Source: Paenibacillus sp. FSL R5-0912
Lineage (GTDB): Bacteria > Bacillota > Bacilli > Paenibacillales > Paenibacillaceae
NCBI RefSeq assembly: GCF_000758605.1
Contig: NZ_CP009282.1
Coordinates: 7,130,001 to 7,194,000, forward strand
Length of the DNA stretch: 64,000 nt
Direction of reading: 5' to 3'
Under the pieces are notes generated by a model. The model saw only the letters and a program-made list of their open reading frames with translations, ran no database searches and had not been told where the DNA came from. The first letter of the stretch is position 1, and each line of letters begins with the position of its first letter. Both the position numbers and the translations under genes were made by a program. Shown here piece after piece: positions 26,548 to 33,427 of the stretch.

Positions 26548-26576
26548 TAGCTGCAAACGTTTTTTTGCAGATTTTA

Positions 26577-26984
26577 TTAGTTCCGGAACTTGTCCACGGC
26601 GCGGTATGCGGCATCCGAAGTCTTTTTGGTACTGCTTTTGTCCACAGTTTCCTTGGCAGCATTTGCCAGATCCTTGGTCAAGCGGCTGCGGCAGCTGTCG
26701 CACATATGCCCGTCACGGATCAAGGTTCCGCAGACTTCGCAAGGGTACATCATGTTAGGTGCGTTCGCTATGGAAATCCGGCCCTCACGAATGAAACGGG
26801 TGATTTCCTTAATGGAGATCTCCGTGGCATCGGACAGTTCCTGAATATTAGTGCCTCTATTTTTGCGCAGGTAGTCTACACAGATTTCATATTCATGCTC
26901 TAAATCTTTGATACAAGGCTGGCACAGGTTCATCAAATTCTTAACATATAGCCGGCCGCATCTTGGACAATTATCTACATTCAT
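26577..26984 (-). CDS. yvyF: YvyF family flagellar-operon protein (TIGR03826)
   Basis: 135 residues from MNVDNCPRCGRLYVKN. Two CxxC pairs at the N-terminus (CPRCG, CQPC) and two more near residue 92 (CEVCG, CDSC) suggest zinc binding. Between them is a helix-turn-helix-like stretch (IQELSDATEISIKEITRFIREGRI). Exact role unknown; the family always lies beside flgM. GGGAG lies 11 nt before the ATG. Confidence 0.9.
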   Translation of the reverse strand: MNVDNCPRCGRLYVKNLMNLCQPCIKDLEHEYEICVDYLRKNRGTNIQELSDATEISIKEITRFIREGRISIANAPNMMYPCEVCGTLIRDGHMCDSCRSRLTKDLANAAKETVDKSSTKKTSDAAYRAVDKFRN

Positions 26985-27077
26985 TTCTACCGCGGCTCCC
27001 TTCCTTACATTCTGCACAGCTTATAAATATCTTATGCTAATAAGATTACATGATAGCTGAAGTTCCGTCTATGGTTA

Positions 27078-27105
27078 GTATCGGTTGTGGAGCAGGTTTA
27101 ATTTA
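27078..27105 (-). promoter_or_regulatory. Weak SigD-like site before yvyF
   Basis: TAAA, 16 bp, ACCGATAC: two mismatches in the -10. Position suits yvyF but the match is marginal. Confidence 0.3.
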
Positions 27106-27126
27106 ATTTCCGAACGGCCGAAACCG

Positions 27127-28005
27127 CTAAGAACGTGCCCATGTCAGACTGTATATCTCCGCCGCATAGCCCAAATCACCAATGAGCCGGTGAAGTGCTT
27201 CAGCGCAGGCCCGTATTGTGCTTCCAGTGGTGTAGATATCATCGATAATAATGATCTGCAGGGGGCGCTGCTGAAGCGGGGGAGCCATTGAATCCATTTG
27301 TTCTTTCAAACTTTGCAGAATCTTAGGATCTGTATTCCCGGCAAAAACCTGCTTCATATCGGCCAGCCGTTCACTTCTGCTTTTGAAGCTCTGTTTGCCG
27401 GTATGCCGGGTACGAATCAGCAGCGGCAGCTGCGGAATCCCCCTCCGTAGAGATAATACATCTGCCAGTTGCTCCGCCTGATTAAACCCTCTTTCAGCCA
27501 GGCGGGCTGAGCTTACAGGCACAGGGACCAGCAAATCGGCTTGCCATAGGGCCGGGTGAATAAGAAGATAGTTTGACTTTGCTGAAAAAGGTTTACCCGG
27601 AGATATATCCAGTAGCGGAGCATTTCGCCCTACCTCACTCTGCTCTTGTTGAAGTATAGCATATGCCTTGTCCAGCATCAGGCCCAGTGTAGGGGCCAAG
27701 CGTTCATTCCCTCTGTATTTGTACTGACCCAGCAACTCGCGCATCTCACTTGTATAGGCCACCGCGCTGCGGTTGCAGCGGATCGGCACTGGCTCGCGGC
27801 TGCGGCTGCAATCCGGACAGCCGACATGGCGACCGCAGGTCTGGCACCGGGGACAGCGGATCCATGGGATCCCTGTATGGCAGCTTACGCAAATTCCCGG
27901 CAGCCCGGATGAAGGACGGCCTCTTTTACCACAGAACAGACATTGAGGCAGGGTAGGAGCGATTAACAATTGGGCTTTTTTAATCCATGACATTATGGAA
28001 TTCAT
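27127..28005 (-). CDS. comFC: ComF family protein (phosphoribosyltransferase fold)
   Basis: Late competence protein required in Bacillus for uptake of transforming single-stranded DNA. 292 residues. The N-terminal part has cysteine pairs (CLFCGKRG, CVSCHTG, CPRCQTCG, CPDC) for zinc. The C-terminal part is a type-I phosphoribosyltransferase with the PRPP motif IIIDDIYTTGSTIRAC near residue 252. GGAGG precedes the ATG. Follows comFA. Confidence 0.93.
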   Translation of the reverse strand: MNSIMSWIKKAQLLIAPTLPQCLFCGKRGRPSSGLPGICVSCHTGIPWIRCPRCQTCGRHVGCPDCSRSREPVPIRCNRSAVAYTSEMRELLGQYKYRGNERLAPTLGLMLDKAYAILQQEQSEVGRNAPLLDISPGKPFSAKSNYLLIHPALWQADLLVPVPVSSARLAERGFNQAEQLADVLSLRRGIPQLPLLIRTRHTGKQSFKSRSERLADMKQVFAGNTDPKILQSLKEQMDSMAPPLQQRPLQIIIIDDIYTTGSTIRACAEALHRLIGDLGYAAEIYSLTWARS

Positions 28006-28067
28006 CTATAACCTCCTTCAGGTGATGTGCACATTATTATGACTAAAAGAGTAGGAAGCTTCTTATC

Positions 28068-30227
28068 TCACAGGTATCCCTGTCTATGGGCAATGGCGTT
28101 CATGCTGCGAATCTGTGAAATCGCTCTGCGCTGTGACTTGCTCCACTCTGCGGAAGCGAATACGACGTGGCCGTCCGGATCATCTTTGGAGCGTCCTGCC
28201 CGGCCCGCCATCTGCACCAGAGCTGCTTCGTCAAACAGACTGCTGTCCGCATCCAGAATAAATACATCACTGCGCGGAACCGTAACTCCCCGCTCCAGAA
28301 TTGTCGTCGTTACCAGGAGTGAAATCGTACAATTGCGGAATTCCAGCACCTTCTCTGCTCTATCCGGATCTTTCGAGGAGGTTCCTTCTATAGGAACGCC
28401 AGGAAAAACACGCCTTAAAAGCTGAAGCAGTCCTGCGATATGGGCAATCCGCGAGACAAAGAGAAAAATCTGTGCTTTGCGGTTAAGAGATCTTTGCAAG
28501 GCGCGGATCAAACTTCCAGGGAGTCTCCCCTGCTTCAAACAACGGTGGAGCGGCGGCATATGTAAATGCACTGGGACCGGCAAGGGATGACCGTGAAAGC
28601 GGACGGGCACTCTCGCATGAGGTAGTCTTCCTGAACGGGCAAGGCGCTGTAATTCCATCGGTGGTGTAGCTGAGAGGAAAATGAATGATCCTGAGGGCTT
28701 ACAAACCTGCCCGGCAGCGTAGGCCAGCATGGGATCATTATGATAGGGAAAAGCATCGAGTTCATCGATAATGACCAGATCAAAAGCTTGATTGAACCGC
28801 AGCAGCTGATGGGTTGTGGCCAGCGTTATTCTGCTTGCTCTCCAGCGGTCCTCGCTGCCTCCATACAGCACGGCGGGGGTATCCCCCGGGAAAGCCTTGG
28901 CCAGACGCGGCGCCAGCTCCAGCACGACGTCGCGCCGCGGTGTTGCGATCAGCGCCCGGCCTCCGGCTGCGAGCGCCGCCTCCAGGAGCGGGAACGTAAT
29001 CTCCGTCTTTCCCGCTCCCGTCACTGCCCAGAGCAGGAACCGCTCTGGGCCTTGCACGGCGGAGCGCTCCCGCGGCTCCGCCAGGAACCCCAGCGCAGCG
29101 GCGGCCGCAGCCGCCTGCGCTGCGCTAAGTCCCCACCGGCGTGCCGCTACGGTGGGGGACACGCCTGCCGTGCAGCGCACGGCAGGCAGCGGCGCGCTGC
29201 GCAGCAGCAGCGCGCAAGCCCGGCTGCGCCCGAGTGCGAGGCAGGCCTCGCAATAGGCGCAGCCGGCAAGGCCGCACGCGGCGCAGGCCGTGCGGCCCGT
29301 GGGTACGCTGCCGCAGCGCAGGCAGCGTGGTGCCCCGCGGCGGGCGGCAGCGCCGCGCCGGGGCAGGCGAAGCAGCGGCAGGCGAAGCGCTGCACCGCGC
29401 AAGAGGCGGCCGGTGACCTGTGGGAACCGGCCAACAGTCAGGCGCGGTCGGGAACCGCGCCCGGCAACTGTCTCGCTCATTCGCTCCAGCACTCCCCCGC
29501 CTTGCTTCAGGTTGTCTGTCCGCTCCGTCTCTTTCACGCTCTGCTTCACCTTGCTCCTCTGTCCCATCACTCCCCCGCCTCGCTTCGGGTCATTATAAGC
29601 AACTGCCGCCCCAATCCTTATCCGTCTCTGAAGATGCGCCAACTGCGCTGCAGCGGGCCAATTCTCTGCCAACTCAGGCAGCCGTTCTGCCACCAGCGCA
29701 TCCACTTCGCCCTGCAGCAGGGAACGGCCGGCAAGCACTGCTGCCAATTGATTAGCCGCCACTGCCAATGCAGCGGGCCCGCCCCATCCCAATAAGCTTT
29801 CCTTAGGAAATACCTGCTCACCACCGTAGTTCCCGGAAATTGCAGCCTCCTTCACATCTCCTCCCGCCCGGTCCAGCATAGATTCTCCACTGATATTTCC
29901 CTCAGTCAGCCACTCCGCCTCCCGGAAGCCACCCGCCGCCTGCTCTTGTCTAATTTCAGCCTTCAAACAGTTAGCAATGTAGCTTTTCCAATCCTCCTTC
30001 TTCCATAGACGCATGGCAGGGGAAGCTTTGAAGCCCTCGCGCAGCTGTACTCCCCAGCCTAACGGGAGCGATGGTGATAACAGCACAAGCCTGTCCGCTT
30101 GCCCGCCCCCCCAGCCTTCAACTCCATTTCCCTCAGCATTCCACCACAACCTGTCCACAGCCATGTTTAGCGATATCCTGATCTCCCAAGCGGCATTGCA
30201 CTCTACCGCATATACTGCTACTCTCAT
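28068..30227 (-). CDS. comFA: Competence helicase ComFA
   Basis: ATP-driven DNA translocase for uptake of single-stranded DNA at the membrane. 719 residues from MRVAVYAVECN, where GGGAGG fixes the start. A non-conserved N-terminal 270 residues, a four-cysteine zinc region (CLRCGSVPTG...CAACG), Walker A AVTGAGKTE, DEAD-type box IIDELDAFP, SATPP, and helicase motif VI QMAGRAGRS. The zinc region and early helicase domain are coded by very GC-rich, Ala/Arg/Leu-rich sequence unlike the neighbours. Longer than Bacillus ComFA (about 460 residues). Confidence 0.93.
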   Translation of the reverse strand: MRVAVYAVECNAAWEIRISLNMAVDRLWWNAEGNGVEGWGGGQADRLVLLSPSLPLGWGVQLREGFKASPAMRLWKKEDWKSYIANCLKAEIRQEQAAGGFREAEWLTEGNISGESMLDRAGGDVKEAAISGNYGGEQVFPKESLLGWGGPAALAVAANQLAAVLAGRSLLQGEVDALVAERLPELAENWPAAAQLAHLQRRIRIGAAVAYNDPKRGGGVMGQRSKVKQSVKETERTDNLKQGGGVLERMSETVAGRGSRPRLTVGRFPQVTGRLLRGAALRLPLLRLPRRGAAARRGAPRCLRCGSVPTGRTACAACGLAGCAYCEACLALGRSRACALLLRSAPLPAVRCTAGVSPTVAARRWGLSAAQAAAAAAALGFLAEPRERSAVQGPERFLLWAVTGAGKTEITFPLLEAALAAGGRALIATPRRDVVLELAPRLAKAFPGDTPAVLYGGSEDRWRASRITLATTHQLLRFNQAFDLVIIDELDAFPYHNDPMLAYAAGQVCKPSGSFIFLSATPPMELQRLARSGRLPHARVPVRFHGHPLPVPVHLHMPPLHRCLKQGRLPGSLIRALQRSLNRKAQIFLFVSRIAHIAGLLQLLRRVFPGVPIEGTSSKDPDRAEKVLEFRNCTISLLVTTTILERGVTVPRSDVFILDADSSLFDEAALVQMAGRAGRSKDDPDGHVVFASAEWSKSQRRAISQIRSMNAIAHRQGYL

Positions 30228-30338
30228 CAAATCCCTCCCTCTCTCCATCAAAGTGGCTCATCACCGAGACCATAGATTGCGATTTCTCCCGAATCCACAC
30301 TAAATTAATTGAACTTTTTATTTTTCTATTCCGCGATA

Positions 30339-30376
30339 GCCGTGACTACAGCAAACGTTTGGACTCCGGACACTAT
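30339..30376. repeat. Family A repeat fragment
   Basis: CGTGACTACAGCAAACG then TTTGGACTCCGGACACT resembles the left flank of the complete family A copies (CGTnACTnCAGnGAATn, TTTGGACTTCCGGCCGC) with several changes. The right half is absent. Confidence 0.5.
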
Positions 30377-30464
30377 CAGGTTTGCATTTAGCTGTACTTG
30401 AACAGCAGGCAGCCTAACTGCATTTACTGCAACTATTTATTGCTGTAACGGCCTATCTATCCAC

Positions 30465-30601
30465 TGAAGTGTATTTCGTACAACTAAAATCCGGGAAAAC
30501 AGCAGTTTGGCCTCATGTCTGCAATAATAAGTGTACGAAGTGCAGCTATCTCCAGATATCCTGTCTAAATCTGAATAATAGCTGCACGAAATACAACTAA
30601 A
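30465..30601. repeat. Family B palindrome array, second locus
   Basis: Three units related to the array at 2733: TGAAGTGTATTTCG-TACAACTAAA, TAATAAGTGTACGA-AGTGCAGCTA and TAATAGCTGCACGA-AATACAACTAAA, starting at 30465, 30525 and 30577 (steps 60 and 52 bp). A more decayed unit may lie near 30387. This fills most of the 500-bp gap between comFA and the next gene; no coding sequence is seen in it. Confidence 0.6.
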
Positions 30602-30667
30602 GCAGCTGACCTTAAGTTTGGTGTCCGGCTGAATCACTAGGCAATCCGTGTTTGCTCATCAAACACC

Positions 30668-30703
30668 AAAAAGCACACTCCCCCATCACTGGAGAGTGTG
30701 CTT
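30668..30703 (-). terminator. Terminator after the small glycosyltransferase-like gene
   Basis: AAGCACACTCTCC pairs with GGGGAGTGTGCTT (one mismatch), loop AGTGATG, followed by five T residues. Confidence 0.8.
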
Positions 30704-30728
30704 CACCCGTTGCCGACATATTTAATTA

Positions 30729-31172
30729 TCATTCGCCATGCTTCGATCCGTATCCCCTGCTTCCCGGCAGCCGCATCATCTTCAGCGGAAAAGGCTGCTC
30801 CTGTATCCGCAGATCCAGTACGTTTTCCTTCCGGTGCTCCGCTTCGCTAAGAGTGTCGTAGTGCGGCATTACCGGAGCGAACCTGATAGACGAGCCGCTG
30901 CAGTCTAACCGTGAGGCAACCGCCAGCGTTCCATCCAAGGAACCATCATCCATCAAAGTGACATACAGCGGTCTCCCCATCCAAAAAGCATAAACTGCGA
31001 GCATTCGGATATACCATTCCACGACAGCTTCATGATTGCGGGTGATCAGAATATAATGAAGCCGCTTTCCAGGCCTCATTGCCCCCCGGCTCTCTTCCCT
31101 GCGATGCAGAATATGAACAAGGGCTGCTGCGGATGCATAGATAGACATAATCCAGATTAACTGGGCGATCAT
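30729..31172 (-). CDS. Small membrane-anchored protein with a glycosyltransferase-like motif
   Basis: 147 residues. One hydrophobic N-terminal segment (about residues 3-22), then a cytoplasmic domain with LHYILITRNHEAVVEWYIRML and VTLMDDGSLDGTLAVASRL, reminiscent of the DDxS/DGT region of family-2 glycosyltransferases, but far too short for a complete enzyme. I do not recognise the family with certainty. It lies between degU and comFA as an independent unit with its own terminator. GGGAGG is near the start. Confidence 0.7.
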   Translation of the reverse strand: MIAQLIWIMSIYASAAALVHILHRREESRGAMRPGKRLHYILITRNHEAVVEWYIRMLAVYAFWMGRPLYVTLMDDGSLDGTLAVASRLDCSGSSIRFAPVMPHYDTLSEAEHRKENVLDLRIQEQPFPLKMMRLPGSRGYGSKHGE

Positions 31173-31485
31173 GGAGATGCACCTCCCTCTTATACCGACA
31201 CTATATGCCGGTGATAAACGGACGGTGACAGCCCAGCCTGCCGGGACAGCTGACCCGGTTAGTCTCTATGTATCACAAAGCACAGAATTTCCGCTTTCCT
31301 GCAGTAAGACTGATTAAAGCTTCGTTTTCGGGTACATATTTAATTCAGCATTTTGCAAAATTCGAATATCATGCGGACTGAAACAATACTTTAATTGCAG
31401 CTAAACCGCTGCAATCAAGTTATGTACCGTTTTATAAGGATCATTAGGATTCTCCAAAACGCTCAGTTAAAAGTTTACGTGTGAA
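31173..31485. other. Intergenic gap between degU and the small membrane gene
   Basis: 313 bp without a credible gene. It holds the hairpin at 31394-31415 near its degU side. The rest is AT-rich and should include the promoter of the small membrane protein gene, which I could not assign with confidence. Confidence 0.5.
31394..31415 (-). terminator. Hairpin after degU, possible terminator
   Basis: ATTGCAGC and GCTGCAAT are a perfect 8-bp stem around GGTTTA, followed by the weakly T-rich TAAAGTATTGTTTC. It is about 70 bp beyond the degU stop. Confidence 0.45.
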
Positions 31486-32208
31486 TTATAATGTTACCCA
31501 GCCATATTTGATCGAATTGATGACAGCCTGCGTGCGGTCGTCGACTTCCATCTTTTGCAGAATGCTGCTGACATGGTTTTTGACGGTTTTTTCGCTGATA
31601 AAAAGGTATTCCCCAATCATCTTGTTGCTCTTGCCTTCAGCCATAAGGCGCAGCACTTCTGCTTCGCGGCGGGTCAGCGGATTATTGTCGCCTGCAACAA
31701 ATTTCACGCCTGCTTCCTTAACCGGAGTCTCGGCCATGGCACCTGTCTCGTTAAGATACGTCATGCGGCGCAGCTGATTGATCAGCTTGCCGGTTACCTT
31801 GGGATGAATGAAGGCATGGCCTTCACATACAGAGCGGATCGCATTAATAAGCGACTCTGCCTCCATATCCTTCAGCAAATATCCATTCGCACCCTTGCGC
31901 AGGGTTTCGAATACGTAACTCTCGTCATCATGAATAGAGAGGATGATCACTTTAACATCCGGGAACATTTCCCGCAGCTTCTGTGTAGCCTCCACACCGT
32001 TCTCAATAGGCATATTAATATCCATCAGCACGATATCCGGCTTGTTGATATTGCAGAATTCAAGCACCTGGATGCCGTCACCGCACTCACCTATGACTTC
32101 AATGTCGTCCTCCATATTCAAAATACGTTTAAGCCCTTCACGAAACAACTGATGATCATCCGCCAAAAGAACCTTTATGGGCGTTTTTCCAGAATTCTGG
32201 TTTTCCAT
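31486..32208 (-). CDS. degU: Response regulator DegU
   Basis: NarL/LuxR-type regulator controlling exoenzymes, competence and motility in Bacillus. 240 residues. Receiver domain with phospho-acceptor Asp63 in VLMDINMP and conserved DDHQLFREGL, then a LuxR-type helix-turn-helix (LTRREAEVLRLMAEGKSNKM, ISEKTVKNHV). The ATG is chosen because AAGGAG lies 7 nt upstream. Earlier in-frame starts overlap degS more. The start is 5 bp past the degS stop. Confidence 0.96.
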   Translation of the reverse strand: MENQNSGKTPIKVLLADDHQLFREGLKRILNMEDDIEVIGECGDGIQVLEFCNINKPDIVLMDINMPIENGVEATQKLREMFPDVKVIILSIHDDESYVFETLRKGANGYLLKDMEAESLINAIRSVCEGHAFIHPKVTGKLINQLRRMTYLNETGAMAETPVKEAGVKFVAGDNNPLTRREAEVLRLMAEGKSNKMIGEYLFISEKTVKNHVSSILQKMEVDDRTQAVINSIKYGWVTL

Positions 32209-32212
32209 CACA

Positions 32213-33385
32213 TTACTCCTTTCCTTTGTCCACATTCGTCGGAATGTGAATTATGATTGTTGTGCCCTGGTTCTCTGCTGACTGTATTTCCACTCTACCT
32301 TCCAGCAATTCCACACGTTCACGCATTCCCACCAGCCCAAAGCTTTCACGGTTGGCTTGCTCACTGATCTTTTTCACATTGAAGCCTAAGCCATTGTCTT
32401 TCACTACGATCTTAATTAACTGTGCCTGATACGTAATTTCCACCAGAACATAACTTGGATAGGCATGCTTCGCCGCGTTGGACAAAGCTTCCTGAACAAG
32501 ACGGTAGACTGCAGCCTCCATAGCTGAGGACAGCCGGTGCTCTTTCCCCCTTGTTTCAAAAGAAGTGCGGATCTTCGTCTTCTCCTCATAATCATGCACG
32601 TATTTCCGGAGTGTCGGAATCAGTCCTAAATCATCGAGGGCCATCGGACGGAGATTAAAAATCACTTTACGCATTTCTTCCAGGCTGTACCTTACCTGCC
32701 CCTTTAAGTCTATTACTTCGGCTTGTACCAGCCCAAATTCCTGCTTTACCAGCATTCTTTCTACAATTTCCGTCCTTAGGACTAGATTTGCCAGCATTTG
32801 AGCAGGACCATCATGAATTTCCCGGGCAATTCTCTTCCGTTCTTCTTCCTGGGCCTGGATTATCTTGAGTCCAACCATTTGCGTGTTTTTCGCAGATTCG
32901 ACAATTCTCGTCACTTGGCCTAGTTCTCCAGACAGATATTCCAGGACAACGCTCATTTGCGAACCAATCGATTCGGCCCGCTCCACAGAATTTTCGACAC
33001 TGCGAGCCCGCATTTGCAGCTCATCCCGTCTGCTCCGCAGGTAGGCTTCCCTCTCCCTCGTCATCATCAGCTCTAACTGAAGCTCCGTCGCTTTCTCGTA
33101 AGCCACCCGGATATCCTTCTCCGTGTAGCGGACAAAGTCCCGGCTGACCTCAGTCAGCCGGATCCGGGAGCGGTGGTACTGCAGCTCCAGCTTGTCTACC
33201 TTTTGCAATGTTTCATCCGTTTCTTCCATAACCCGCTGCAGTTCTTTGGTGAGTGCAGCAAGCTCATCACGTGCAACCTGCAATATTTCAAAAATCTGAT
33301 ACTTGCTGCTCTCCATCACGTCGATGGTATTCTTAATGACGCGATCAATCGCATCGGCTTGAAATTCCACGGATGCTTGCCCCAT
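32213..33385 (-). CDS. degS: Sensor histidine kinase DegS
   Basis: Cytoplasmic kinase for DegU. 390 residues with no membrane segment: an N-terminal coiled-coil sensor region (about 1-170), dimerisation helix with the phospho-histidine in KRIAREIHDGPAQML (near residue 190), and a HATPase domain with EALSNAAKHAYPS, DNGLGFN and FGLVGMRERV. Typical HisKA_3 architecture. Cotranscribed with degU. Confidence 0.96.
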   Translation of the reverse strand: MGQASVEFQADAIDRVIKNTIDVMESSKYQIFEILQVARDELAALTKELQRVMEETDETLQKVDKLELQYHRSRIRLTEVSRDFVRYTEKDIRVAYEKATELQLELMMTREREAYLRSRRDELQMRARSVENSVERAESIGSQMSVVLEYLSGELGQVTRIVESAKNTQMVGLKIIQAQEEERKRIAREIHDGPAQMLANLVLRTEIVERMLVKQEFGLVQAEVIDLKGQVRYSLEEMRKVIFNLRPMALDDLGLIPTLRKYVHDYEEKTKIRTSFETRGKEHRLSSAMEAAVYRLVQEALSNAAKHAYPSYVLVEITYQAQLIKIVVKDNGLGFNVKKISEQANRESFGLVGMRERVELLEGRVEIQSAENQGTTIIIHIPTNVDKGKE

Positions 33386-33427
33386 TTCTATCGGATCGTA
33401 TTAAAGGCTTTCCTTTATACTAACATA

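Noticed and set aside
28740..29795. Long plus-strand open frame (about 350 codons) opposite comFA
   Set aside because: It lies antisense to a clear helicase gene in very GC-rich sequence, where stop codons are rare, and its translation is low-complexity Ala/Arg/Gln with no domain.
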